From Paracentrotus lividus (lineage: Eukaryota; Echinodermata; Echinoidea; Camarodonta; Echinidae), in the NCBI GenBank assembly GCA_940671915.1, contig CALNVZ010003434.1:25510739-25574738 (forward strand): a stretch of 64,000 bases of DNA. Direction: 5' to 3'. Of this stretch, positions 35,328-47,334 are shown piece after piece. Made by a program: the position numbers and the translations under genes. Position 1 is the first letter of the stretch, and the number at the start of each line of letters is the position of its first letter. The notes under the pieces are model-generated. The model ran no database searches. It had not been told where the DNA came from and worked only from the letters and a program-made list of their open reading frames with translations.

Positions 35328-36389
35328 GCTTCAAAATAAATATATTATTTCAGGTTTAATGCACTTTTGGATGAAAAAGCGAAGGATAATAAAAGCAAAA
35401 AAATATTACAAACAAGTGTTCAACAATCAAACCGGTTAGGGCAGAAGAGAGATGGATTAAGGGGGAAAATTCAGTCATTGTGCGGATAATTATAATGCTT
35501 GTTATTCTTGATATTTGTTTGATTGGACTTCGTACCCATGTCATAGAGTAAACATGGTCCAATTTCGTCGTGTAATAATAGCAAATAAGTGATGATAGGC
35601 TCCCTTGTACAAGTTTAGGCTGATGTGTCTATACGTTTTTTTTTTTTGGGGGGGGGGCGGGGGAGGGTGTCGGCTGAGCCGTGATTTAATGATTTATCAC
35701 AAATGGAATAGTAGACCAAGTAATAGAGGCCAAATTGTACGTCTAATAAATGTACATGTAGATCTAATGATTAATACTTGCCTAACAAGTGGTTTCTTTT
35801 TTAGACCAAATGGAAATATATCAACGAACTTTAGAACAAAATTAGTAGATCAAATGGGTATTAGACGTAATGGTTATTAAGTCAAACTATAATTGGAAAT
35901 AAACCAAATATTAGTGGACCAAACGAAAATAAACCAAATGGGAGAAGACCACATGGACATATACTAGACTTATATTGGATTATATTTTAGTAAATAGTGG
36001 ACTAACGTTATGCAAAATAATCGATGATTCACCTTGTAATGATCTCTTATCAAACGATCTTTAATTAGTCCCTTTTCTGGTTTCAGTCATGCAGACAAGT
36101 CTGTACTGTCATATCGTACGCGTCCATACGATGTTCTCTTGTTTGCTTGGCAAACATAATAATTCAATTATTTATTTCATACAGTGGCGGATACAGGATT
36201 TAAAAATAAGCAACCGACCGAAAATGTCCAGATTTTAATAATGTACAGTTGAGTGAATATTTACATGTATAATGATCAAAAAAGCTATTAAACGGACACC
36301 AAAACATGACCTTTGAAAAAAAGATCTTTTCGTATCTGTATTTATTCATTACCAATTTTTCAAATATTATATATGTAAAATATAAACAT

Positions 36390-37358
36390 TATATCAATTC
36401 TAGTTGTAAACTTAAGAGGAAGAGGGCGCTATCACTCTACGCAAAGCGAACGCTGCCATAGACATTTTGTATTTTGCACAGTTTTTTCACTTTGTTTTCT
36501 TGATTATGGCGAGCAACTACCTTTTCAAAGAAATGATCAACTTGAATAAATACGCTTAGAGTCTAATTTTTTCAAAAATAGGAATAACTTATTGCAAAGG
36601 GAAATAAAAGTCCTGTCACTTTTGTCAATTCGAAATCCTAGTCAGATCAAATTCCTGTACACTATGGCCAATTTTGCTCTCAAAATAGCTCATACGCCAC
36701 ATAATCATCTTCCTGGATAACGCATAATTATATTACACCTTAATGATCAAGCAGTTTTTAAAAGCTTGAATTCTCAGCTTTCCAAAGATGGTACATTCAT
36801 TTCGATTGGTTAAGAAAAAGTCCTGTCACTTTGAACATTATCACAAACGAATCTTTACTCGATGGGTCGATATTTCCGCATATCACATGCATATCGCATG
36901 TGGACGGCGTCTTCGCAAGAGGTGACAAGATCACTACTTATATCAATAATCGTTTGGAACATCAATCTATGTGAAATAAAGATTCTGATTACAACTTCAT
37001 CACAATAATGTTTTAAGCTTGCCCAAATGTGTATTACCTCCATCTGGTCTGGAGAATCTATTAACTAACAACATGATAAAAGTTCATCAATTTCTTTCAT
37101 CTCCACGTACGAGTAGATTGCTGAACCGAACGGACAATACCATTCCAGCTGCAGGGAAGTCTTCTTAAGCGAGTTTTTTGTGAGCTAATTTATTATTGCA
37201 GCCAGCTGTATAGATTTCTGCGCTTCTCAGCCGTATTTCCAACGTCACTTCGTTGCGTCAGGCCTCTTAGATAATGGACGCGCCTTGTTTAATTACGATT
37301 TAATGCCGCACGTTGGTATACGTTAACTTTACATTTTACATAGAGTAGAATTGATATG
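36390..37358. mobile_element. 969-bp element, TATATCAATTCTA ends, copy 2
   Basis: Direct-orientation relative of 34194-35185. The unit 1 empty site reads AAACATGAATGAG; here AAACAT and GAATGAG flank it, again with no duplication. Both copies arrived after the segmental duplication. Confidence 0.85.
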
Positions 37359-37434
37359 GAATGAGTATTTGGTAAATGGAGCCGAAAAATAGCTAAAGCT
37401 AATCGAGGTTGGCCCCGTTTAATTTCAATATGTA

Positions 37435-39421
37435 GGGGAGAGTGGGGTTAGTTGGAACACGGGGTTTAGTTGAAACATTGTAATTTTACTTAACGGCTTT
37501 AAATATATTTATGCAAATCTACCCTCAGGTGGTTGCTACTAGTAACTGCCATCCATCACATTTTAGACAGCACACATGCTTCAAGCCTCGTGAAGTTAGA
37601 AAGTAATGTTTTTTTTTTTTTTACCTTCTGAGTAAATTTTGTCACTTTTACAAATGTTTTATTATCTCAGAGAAGATCATAGATTAAGTTAGCCAGTTTT
37701 TGAGTATAACAAACAATTATACCAAGCTACAAAACAAGGTTAAATAAATGGCATGTTGTTGTCCCTCTTTTGTGCTGTAAGCTTAAAAATGTCAAATGGG
37801 CCTCTAGGGTTAGATGGAACATTTTGAACGGGGTTAGTTGGAACATGTACTAAGTAAGTAGGGTTCAGCTGAATAAAATAGGGCAAGTCCACGCTATTTT
37901 GCAATGTAACAAATGGGATATTCAGAGACAAAAATAGGCTTTTTTTTTTATAAATCTGATATTAAAATCTCAATCCTTGGGTATATTTTTGAAGGTACTG
38001 AGAACCTTTAACAAAATCATAAACAATAATTGAAATAACTCATTTCATTTTTAATTTATGATAATTTATTCGTTCGTAACACATGGGACCAGAACAAAAA
38101 TGGTGTTTTTCAATTTTGAATTGTTCACATGATACTAGGAATTTAAAGAGCAGATAAAAACTTACATAGTCACATCCTCTTAACCACGTAATAAACTTTC
38201 TAAATACATATTTTAATGTCGATACAACTTCAAGTTTCTTGGCAAGGTCAAGTTTTCAATAATATGCCAACGTAACACACGGGACAATTATTCCATGAAA
38301 TATTTTTCATTAAACATTTGGTGTAGCCAAGGCGTTGCAACATATTGTATAAAAAAAATCCTACTGATTAAACAAAATAAACATAATACAACACACCAAT
38401 GTGAAAAATACTTATTTTGTTTCATTAATTAAGGTGGGAGGGAGAGTAATAAAATTGAATTATTTTACATCAGCTCAGTATCTTTTGTGAAACTACTTCT
38501 AAGACATGAATACTTTAAGAATAAAAACATGGAAAGTTATGTGCTAGGTTTGTGATATTTTCACCAGAGGAAGCCAAGATGATATCGAAACAGAAAATAT
38601 GTACTTTTTGGTTGTATTACTATAACAAACCTTTATAAATATTGGTTGAAAATTGCATTTTTATTGCATTTCATCTTTTTTTCATTAATATTAATGAACC
38701 TTGTGACGTCATATGACCTTGAAATGACTTTTTGACCTCCTTTGCATTAAGTTTATTTCATACATTTTGTGGTGATATATGATACATTATAATTATGTAA
38801 CTTTAAGACATCACTGACACACTTGATACAAAAATGGTCGAAAAGTTGAAAAATCACCACCTCGGGAACAAATAGCTTGGACTTGCCCAATAATAAAAAT
38901 GATATAATTCAGTGAAGTGTTCCGAAATATTCCTATACATGTATATTAGTGCACATTGGACAATTATATTTTAGTTTAAACAAAATATATTGCAGAATGC
39001 TATTTCACAGGACTTCAGAATATTTGTATGTGAGTGGATGCTATCAAGTGTAATAAAACATGAGGTAAAAAAAAATTAACACCAATATTTAATATTTTAA
39101 TTGTGAATCAATAAAGCAAATTAGTTGAATCCATGCAATAATGCTGTAGCAAGGCAGTTTAAATATAATTCTAAAGACAATGTTTCAACTTACCCCATAC
39201 CATGTTCCAACTAACCCGTGTGTGGGGTTAGTTGGAACACTTGACATGGTCTTGTTGAAGATGGATTTATTCTGGAACCATCACTAAGTTGAAGAATTTT
39301 ATGGGGTACATTTATAGCATACAGATATACACTCCAGCTGATTGTTTGTTTCTTGAAATAAATGCGCTTTTGTTTTACGGCCATTTTTGTGAAAAATGTT
39401 CCATATAACCCCGCTCTCCCC
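37435..39421. mobile_element. F2 transposon, unit 2 copy, interrupted
   Basis: Same position, orientation and ends as 11139-12105. After removing the nested 1,008-bp insertion and its 4-bp duplication, 975 bp remain against 967 bp in unit 1. Confidence 0.85.
37881..38888. mobile_element. 1,008-bp DNA transposon nested in F2 (F5)
   Basis: Ends GGGCAAGTCCACGCTATTTT and the reverse of GGGCAAGTCCAAGCTATTTG. AATA occurs at 37877-37880 and 38889-38892 but once in the empty unit 1 site (about 11575). Internal words related to GTAACACATGGGAC occur at about 37904, 38077 and 38272. No long reading frame, so non-autonomous. Confidence 0.9.
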
Positions 39422-40533
39422 TATTACTGCAAATACTTTGTATCGTGCGTATACATTTAGTAAAATGAATTGAGTAAAACATTCATGTAAATACTTTATA
39501 TTCTAACACAACAATTATTCTATAATAGTTTTACAATATTTACACTATTTATATATGGAATTCATTAGAAATAAATATATATTCTGCAATAGAATTTTCT
39601 TGAATACAAGTCTAAATGTTTTCTTGATTTATATTATCTTACATCCTTTGTATGAACATGATGAGCGTCCAATTTAAAAGAACCTGAATAAGAAACAAAC
39701 TATTTTCCAATTATTGTTGTTAAATGTTACGTTTAATATGACTATCTAAACAGTTGTTTTCTGTTTTCTGTTTTTTTTTTTTTTTAATTTCTATCATTAT
39801 ATTTTGAAAAAAAGGGGGGCGTTAAAGTTCGGTGGCAGATTCAGTATTTGAAAATAAATATGTGGACACCGCCAACATGTTCAGGTCTTAACATTTTCTT
39901 TTTTAGAGGCAAGTAGTTTTCAAATTGTAGGGGGCGCTCGTCCTCTATTTAAGCCAGTGAATATAAGTATTTTTAAGATCATATTGCTAAGGTAATAAAA
40001 ACTGCATCTCATAGACCGTGAGATGAATTTGAGTCTAGTTTGTGAATCCGAGTCTCAAAGAAAAGTCTCTCAAAAAAATGTAAAAATATATTTAATTGAA
40101 AACAAGAAGAAGAAAGGACCTTTCCAGCATTTTTCATAGATATCTCCAAGACTTACTTGCGATTGGAACATGAAAATCCGAACATATTTAATCTTGTATT
40201 ATACTATTCCAGTCGCGAGCAACTCGCAAGAGACGTCGCAGAGATTCAGGAGTCGTCGCGGAAATGCCGCTGTAACTTGATCTCGACTTGAAAAGTCTTT
40301 AAAAAAGATTATCGAACTTTTTTTAAAATTTCTAAGACTTTGTTTTAAAAGTCACTGAGACTCAAGAGACTTGGTATCGCAAACTAGTCGCAAACTGGTC
40401 TCATGGCCATTGAGATAAACAAGTAAACTGGCTGTTAATATTACGTTCAAACAGATATGGGGTCTCTATCATGATTACAATGCTTCAAAGTCCAATTCGC
40501 CGTCCGCAGGTCAATGTTTCAACAGAAAACGGT

Positions 40534-41316
40534 TTAAACAGATCCGTGATCCTCCTTATCGTGTATGAACCCATGGTTGATTCCTTTGATATCTTCCATG
40601 TTAATTTCATTCTTGCGGTGGTCGCTCTCGCTTTCGATCTTGCTATCCTTCGTCATCGTCGTCGACGTCGAATCTTTGACGTCGCGTCGACCGCAGCAAC
40701 TGCAAATTAACTTCCTGAAATCACTGAGCCTCGTCCAGTAGATGATCGGGTTTATGACAGCGTTGAAGCTCACCAACCACCATGCGATGTTGTAGAGGTT
40801 AAAAAACCAACTCGCCGTTAAGTATCGGTCGTATTCGGGGTAGTAGATGCGTATGAAGGATGGCCTGGTCTTCAAGCAGATCATGGAGAAACACATAAAT
40901 ACCCAACAGACGATGTTAGAACAAACCACCAGGATAAAGGTACAGAGGACTTTCTTGTTTCTCTTCACCCGAAGCAGGTAGGCATCTGATGACAGACCGA
41001 TATCTCCAGGAGGTTTTGAGATGGTGCTGTACACCACGATGTAGCAGATCGCGGTGATGCCGATGACGCACAGGATCATGATGGGGAAAATGAAATACAG
41101 GAATAGATTGTCGTTGATCAGGTAGGTGCCGATGAAGACAGTGAAGACGACTGCCCACATGATCACGCAAGTGATGACGCAACGAGTGGCTGTGACGATA
41201 CGACGGGTCTGGAAGGGATCAAGACGGATGATGATGAAGCGGTGGATGGCTACGGCTAATGTGCTGCAGATCCCGACCATCATACCAGCACCCAATACAC
41301 GAGTGAAGATGGGATG
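40534..41316 (-). CDS. Rhodopsin-like GPCR gene B, exon 2 (TM3-TM7 and tail)
   Basis: Same length (783 bp with the stop) as copy A. It begins HPIFTRVLGAGMMVGICS after the acceptor TTCTTTCAAG and has HRF at the end of TM3, CW without the following proline in TM6, NPIIY in TM7 and the CSCCGRR membrane-proximal cluster. Differences from copy A concentrate in the second extracellular loop and TM5 (for example NDNLFLYFIF against EDGPFLFSLF) and in the loop before TM7, while TM3, TM6, TM7 and the proximal tail are nearly unchanged. This fits a receptor pair with diverged extracellular faces and conserved coupling. As in copy A, the canonical TM3-ECL2 cysteines appear missing. The tail ends NHGFIHDKEDHGSV. 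Expression and ligand are unknown. Confidence 0.9.
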   Translation of the reverse strand, partial: HPIFTRVLGAGMMVGICSTLAVAIHRFIIIRLDPFQTRRIVTATRCVITCVIMWAVVFTVFIGTYLINDNLFLYFIFPIMILCVIGITAICYIVVYSTISKPPGDIGLSSDAYLLRVKRNKKVLCTFILVVCSNIVCWVFMCFSMICLKTRPSFIRIYYPEYDRYLTASWFFNLYNIAWWLVSFNAVINPIIYWTRLSDFRKLICSCCGRRDVKDSTSTTMTKDSKIESESDHRKNEINMEDIKGINHGFIHDKEDHGSV

Positions 41317-41639
41317 CTTGAAAGAAAAAAGAAAGAAAAAATATCAAAATATGATATTTTATTTGAAAGGGATTTCAGATGTAAAGAGAGAGTGAAAAAG
41401 TTCCATGAGTTTGAAGCTGTCTTGTGAAAAGTATGAAATCTAATCATGGGTTTCATGATAATGGTAAAGTCATTATCCTAGCCTATGTTGGTACCACTTT
41501 CTTTTGGATATTTGCAAGTATGACTGAATAAAAGACAATCTTCAAAAGACAAAAAAAAAAGTCTCACTTGCGCTAAGTGTCTGGGTGAAGAATAAACAAA
41601 TTGAGAATGTATTACTTATGTACACGCACAAAATCGCAC

Positions 41640-41830
41640 ACCCACACATACCCTCGTTTACACATACACATACAAATATACACCCACACCCACACCCCCA
41701 CAACGCCCATCCACATATATCCCCCACGCAAACATGTCCTATATCATCCACACCAGCACACACACACATACACATCCCACCCTCAACAAATACTCACACA
41801 CACACATACACATACACACCCTCACTCACA
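41640..41830. repeat. AC-rich repeat in GPCR B intron
   Basis: Irregular ACACCC, CATACA and CACACA words. Frames through it are low-complexity artefacts. Confidence 0.9.
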
Positions 41831-42006
41831 AACATTTTTAAAGGAATCACTACGTCCCAAACATTCAGGTCTTAGTAAACAAATCATCAATGCTTAAAAT
41901 AGAAAAGAAAAATTTTTATTGTAAATTGTTTACTGTTTTGTGGGTGCGTGTCGGATGATGTGCGTGTGTGTGTGTGTGTATGGGTGGTTGTATGTAGATA
42001 TATACA

Positions 42007-42008
<2 letters not shown>

Positions 42009-42104
<96 letters not shown>

Positions 42105-42160
42105 TAGTGTGTGTGTGTGTGTGTGTGTGTGTGGAGGAGTGTGTGTGTGTATGTGTGTAC
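42009..42160. repeat. (AT)n followed by (GT)n microsatellite
   Basis: About 80 bp of AT then about 60 bp of GT in the GPCR B intron. This length is absent from GPCR A. Confidence 0.95.
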
Positions 42161-42563
42161 ACACATTCTTTAAACATTAAATTTTAATCTTCATCAATCC
42201 AATTGGCACAATTGAGATTATGTAGTCTTCTTTTTTTTTACTCAGTCTGTATAGGAGAGCAGAGCGTGGTATATATGGACATGAATCTTCAATAGCCTAT
42301 GTTAGCACAACGATAGATATAAGATACTTATTTAAGGTATACCCTTAATGCCCTTGTTTTTCTACTTTATTATATATATTTGATTATAAACCTAAAAAAT
42401 TAACATATTTGTGACTTTTGATTTTAGCTAATTTTTTGTAATGTTAATGTGTTATTTGGAGGGGCCCATATTCTACAAGTATTCACTGTTTAATTGGTCC
42501 CTCCATCCATAGGAAATATCGATATACTTATGTTCGTTTCAAATTTCATTTCATTTTCTAGGC

Positions 42564-42591
42564 CTGATGAAGACCCTTTACATGGCCGAAA
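42564..42591 (+). ncRNA. Hammerhead-ribozyme-like core (tentative)
   Basis: CTGATGA is followed after 17 bases by GAAA, the two conserved blocks of a hammerhead core, with a partly pairing stem between (GACC with GGCC). Such motifs occur in Penelope-like retroelements and retrozymes. Stems I and III are not clear by eye. A sequence just downstream (TTTGTGTGACGACGA) recurs at about 61633 and, diverged, 14744. Confidence 0.25.
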
Positions 42592-42782
42592 GCTCGCATT
42601 AAAAGGATGTTTGTGTGACGACGAGAAAATTAAATTTACATAATTTTCTTTCATGGTCATTTGACAGCTTATGTGCGATACCTACACAGAGGCATGACAA
42701 GGCGTGCGCTAAATGAATTTTTATTGATTGCAGAAAACTAATCAGTATCTCAAGGCATACAGCACCAAAATAAGACGAAAAT

Positions 42783-42986
42783 ATAGGTTTTCCCGGTCAA
42801 TTGTAAACTCTTTGTAATCGAATTCATTAATATTCATTCAATTTAAACGACACCTCATTGAGAGAAGTTATCGGTCATTTGAATTAACGTTTAGCTTTTA
42901 AATCGCGATCACATTTCGGACGAAAGTGCTTGTAAGAAATGTCAAATTGATCGGAGATAGCTTAAACTTGACCGGGAAAACCTATA
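42783..42986. mobile_element. MITE, TATAGGTTTTCCCGGTCAAT family, copy 2
   Basis: Closely matches 19252-19452, including the core ATTTCGGACGAAAGTGCTTG. It interrupts the GPCR B intron; gene A (about 14920) lacks it. Confidence 0.75.
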
Positions 42987-43133
42987 ATTGCAGAAGAGAG
43001 ACTATTTGTCCTGCTTTATGGAAATACCATACATTACCAGGTTGTGACAAATCTTTATATGAAAAAAAAAAGGGTTTCCCATTTGTAGCATTTTATTTGA
43101 TACATGCAGACTGTATATTCAAAACACGGTTCT

Positions 43134-43313
43134 AGGACATCTCCCCCGGAGGACAACTCCCCCGGGGACAATTCCCGGAGGACAGCTCCCCCGGAGGACA
43201 ACTCCCCCGGAGGACAACCCTAACCCTAACCCTAACCCTAACCCTATGTCCTCCGGGGGAGCTGTCCTCCGGGAATTGTCCCCGGGGGAGTTGTCCTCCG
43301 GAGGAGATGTCCT
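43134..43313. mobile_element. 67-bp near-perfect palindrome enclosing telomeric hexamers
   Basis: Arms 43134-43200 and 43247-43313 are inverted copies with one mismatch, made of GGACAACTCCCCCGG-type units. The 46-bp loop holds four and a half CCCTAA units. It lies in the intron of GPCR gene B and is absent from gene A. Confidence 0.85.
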
Positions 43314-43389
43314 GATACGTCAAAGCACACGTGCATCACAAATCTCAAATTTACATGTAGGCCTATAGCTCTCTCTCTCTCTTATTAAG

Positions 43390-44335
43390 CGATGTGGAAA
43401 ACCATTTCACAGTGTTAAATCATCTCCACACTATTAAATTCGAGCGTTTTAACATAGTTGAAAGACTGTGGATACACTGCGGGACAATGTTCTTTCTAGC
43501 ATTATATCCTGTTTTACGAAATAAAATCTATAGTCTGTATTGCGGCGGTCACAACTCGTCGTAGGCTACGGGGCACGTGCAATCTACATGCACAGGTCGT
43601 GGATCAATTTCTGCGATTTCTGCGTTTCTGTAGAAAGGGTATTGGAAAAACTTCCTGCACGTCGTACATGCAACGTGCCTGCGAGGTACCTGCGCTGCAC
43701 GATTTTTCTACGAAATCCATCGTAGGGAGTTGCACGTCGAAGGTACGTCGAGTTGTGACCGCCGCATATCAAATAATTTTTTTTTTCATAAAAATATTTT
43801 TCGCATGCTTTTCTATGGATTTGTATAGGTTTATACAAAACAAAGTGCATTCAGCAAGACAAATCTTTTGGCTTTAATTTGGTACCCTATACACACATTA
43901 TTTGAAAAGATTTCATACATAAATTATTTTACACCCAATTGTACCTTTTAATTTTTTTTTATACGGTCTGTATGTGGAAAACCATATCACAGTGTAAACT
44001 CATCACCACAATGCTAAATTCGATGCTTTAACATAGCCGATTACATTAACAATCTGTGAATACACTGGGACACAGTGTGTTCTTTCAAGCACTATAACAC
44101 AATCACAGTGTCTCCACACTATGGAAATACAACTTCAAACGTAGCCTATCCATATTGTGCAAATGAGCCTAATTAACACAATTACCACACTGCGAACACA
44201 GTGTGAAGGACTCGGACACTGTGTTCGCAGAGTCGACTGTGTTGATTTTCACAGTTGGTACAGCATATTATGAACACATTGTGTTCTCACTGTGCTCACA
44301 CTGTTGGACACAGTGTTTTTTTCCGGTAGGGTTAC
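43390..44335. repeat. ACACTGTG-rich intronic repeat, GPCR B
   Basis: Counterpart of the gene A intron repeat with fewer complete units. It keeps AAATTCGAGCGTTTTAACAT and many CACAGTGT words up to the acceptor side of exon 1. Confidence 0.65.
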
Positions 44336-44377
44336 TTCCCGTTGTCTTAACGAAATAAAATAAGATTCTATACTTAC

Positions 44378-44593
44378 ATAGATTCCTGCCCAGTCGGCCA
44401 ACCATCTTTGTATAACGACTACGGCCGATGAGACAAAGTCCCCCAAAGCGATGTTGAACGTGAAGATGTTCTGCGTCTTTCGAAGACTTCTACAAGCTAT
44501 GATAGCTATCAACGTCGCCGCGTTGAAAAGGATAGCGAGCACGCTAAACAGCGAGAGGATCCCCGCGTAGATATCTGCATCGATGGTGGCCAT
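44378..44593 (-). CDS. Rhodopsin-like GPCR gene B, exon 1 (TM1-TM2)
   Basis: This is the paralogue of the exon at 16966-17181, with identical length (216 bp) and phase. It starts MATIDADIYAGILSLF; differences from copy A include V for M in TM1, C for F at the end of TM1 and Y for H at the last codon. TM1 asparagine, the RSLRKTQ loop and the TM2 aspartate (NIALGDF) are all preserved. The donor is TAT then GTAAGTAT. Preservation of the frame, both splice sites and all receptor motifs after enough time for many mobile insertions in the flanks suggests the copy is under selection. The intron to exon 2 is 3,061 bp and contains a transposon and a telomeric-repeat hairpin absent from copy A. Confidence 0.85.
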
Positions 44594-45236
44594 TTTGTCC
44601 AACCAAGTCGACGAAGACAACGTGAACGAAGATGACGAGGGGATTGACAGTCGATGAGGAAATTAGGAAGAAGTTTATTCTAGCACCAAGAAGAAAAGCG
44701 TGAATGACGACGACAACGACGATGATGATGAGGAAAGTATTGCTGAAGATGAAGTAGCCGAATTAACACTTTAGTAAGAAAGGCAAGTTAGACGATGACG
44801 TTAGGAAAGATCCTGGTGGGAAATCAATAGAAATGTTATCTACTTGAAGGAGGGAAATTCAAGACTGAAATTAAAGTAAAATATATTTTTCGTTATACTA
44901 CCATCGCTTTAATTTTATAGGTCTATTTTTTTTTTTTTTTTTTTTACAATTCAGTTGAATATTATTGTTTGCTTGGAAAATGAAAGTAACTTCACAATTC
45001 TATTGATGACGGAATTGTGAAGTGCGCTGAATAGTTCTTAACCAAATGATTTAAAAATCAACTCTGTGAAATCATTTTTGTTTTTCAAAAAAAAAAAAAA
45101 AATCAAAAACAAAAAACAAACAAAAAACAACAACAAACTAAACAATAAAGACTGCAGTGAAAGAAATTCAAAAACAGAAAAACTCCACGATTCTGTTAAA
45201 TTTAACTGAATTTTAACTGAACTGTAAAAATGAATA

Positions 45237-45244
45237 ATAAATAA

Positions 45245-45277
<33 letters not shown>
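45237..45277. repeat. Poly-A tract
   Basis: A run of over 30 A residues in the region 5' of GPCR B; the minus-strand phenylalanine-rich frames here are artefacts. Confidence 0.9.
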
Positions 45278-45281
<4 letters not shown>

Positions 45282-46372
45282 ATTCAATAATTCAATAATT
45301 GGGAACTGAAATGTGGAAAATAATGAATAATTGAGATTCAGACTTATAAGCTTTAAGGCCAAGGACGCGAAATCATTTTTTTTTTCTTGAATAAAAGTAA
45401 TATAAGACTTCAGCCAAAGAAATGAATAAATGAATAACTTCAAAGTTCTGTTAAATGATATTATTCAACAGAATTGTGAGAAAAATTAATAGCTTTACAA
45501 TTTCTATATTTGATATAAGGGCCGAGTTAAATGAATATGAACAAAATATTATTTTATGTCCTAACAAAGACCAAGGCAGAAAAATCTTCTTCTTTTAAGA
45601 CAACAAAAATATGATGTTGCAGTGAAAGAATTTTAAGGAAGAATTTCATGAAAGAAAATTATGAGAAAGATACCGGTCTAATAAGAAAAAAAGAAAGAAA
45701 TAAATGAGTGCATTCTTGAGTTTGAACGCTATTCAATAGGCCTACATCAGTCACAATATGTGAAGATCGCTCCAAAATCACACGAATTCCATCAATGTAA
45801 TAACAAAGTGTCGAATTCCAAGCTAGAACATGATTTTGAGTCAAGGCTCACCTATGTGACTGGTGCAATACGTTCTTATCAAATGGAAAACTCACCCGAT
45901 AATTATTGCTATTCATCCCTCTGATTTCTAAAATCTTTAAAAGCAATGTTTTTGTAGACATATCCTAAGTCTGAGAAGACGGATATAGTAACAAAGGAAA
46001 GTAGATCTTTTGATTTCATACACAATTTTGTTTTTCCTGTTGGGAAGTGAAACATGAATGCATGCGAATGTGACCTTGATTTATATTCTGCACGTCTTAT
46101 ATTGATTATTGTCAAGTCTATGCAAAACTTTTGATCTTCATACTTATCTTTTAATCAATTTTCAGGCATGTTTACTTAAGCATACCAGGGACACTCATGA
46201 CTATGGTGATATTTACTCATCATTAAAATCTCAGGGGATTCCTGTCTAACTTAAAGGTTTGCATTTATGATGACAGCATTACAACATTATCCTGAACGAA
46301 TTTGAACAATTCCTTTAAACAATTTCATTTGCTGTCGTTCACTCGATCCCTGCGTTTTCTGATTACTTTCTA

Positions 46373-47334
46373 GGGTACATGCAGATAATATGGACCACCT
46401 GAAGCAAATCATGTCGTGACCGTCGACCGGTGACCGGTGAGAGCGCCTTAATGTTGTTCATATGAACTGTATACGAAAATCTATCATCGTGAGAGCATCT
46501 GATGCCGAAATTTCTCTGAGAAAATTGCTGAAAACCAACAAGGTAGGTAAAACTTATGGCAATTCTTTACCCTGATGTAAAATTTGATATTTCACAGAAT
46601 GTGATGGTGAAAGAGTGTTTGAGGGGGTAACCCCAATTTTTTGTATATTTAGTAAGCTTATAGTTTCATTTTGATCATACTAGCGTGTATACAGGTCAAT
46701 TTGTTGTAGTGAAGGGGTGCTATGTGGCATTGAATGCTTGTCTGACATAGCAACATCAGTGCAGGTAATATGGGCCGTCCAAAATGGCGGAAATTATTCT
46801 GGTACTTGGTATTGGGATGAGGCATCAATCTCTTTGCTATGATTTTTTTGGGGTATATTCACAGTATGTAATCAATATAAATAACTTATTGTAGGCCTAT
46901 ATTGACTTGTATAATGAAAACAATATTTAAATAATATAAAAAAGAAATAATATACAAAATACAAAACAATGAAATATATAGTCAAAGTATTTACTGAAGG
47001 GTCTTATAATTTCAAATGATATCTGAAAGTTAATGATTTTCAACTTGTTAAGCAAATTCCAGACATAGTAGAGTCATTTTAGTTTTTTTTAAAATACATT
47101 AAATAACATGTGCCCATATTACCTGAACATGTATGGGCACTTTGGTGATGTCTTCAACATTTGAATATTGCATATAGGCCTACAGGGGGTTGGTGATAAT
47201 TGTTTTTCTTCACAATAAATGTTAGAGCAGTAGTTATTGATTCATCTAAACAAAGATTAGACTGTGTGTCATTTTGTAATTTTATGCAAATTAGGCAAAT
47301 GAGCTTAGGGGGCCCATATTACCGGCATGTACCC
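46373..47334. mobile_element. F4 transposon, full-length copy (GGTAATATGGGC word)
   Basis: Ends GGGTACATGCAGATAATATG and the reverse of GGGTACATGCCGGTAATATG, TA on both outer sides. The word recurs inside at about 46762 and as an inverted pair at 47108-47138. An internal block (CTGATGTAAAATTTGATATT, 46574 on) is shared with F3. No transposase. Confidence 0.85.

Noticed and set aside
41585-42187. Several frames of 77-98 residues rich in H, T, P, Y or C
   Set aside because: They are translations of AC, AT and GT microsatellites.
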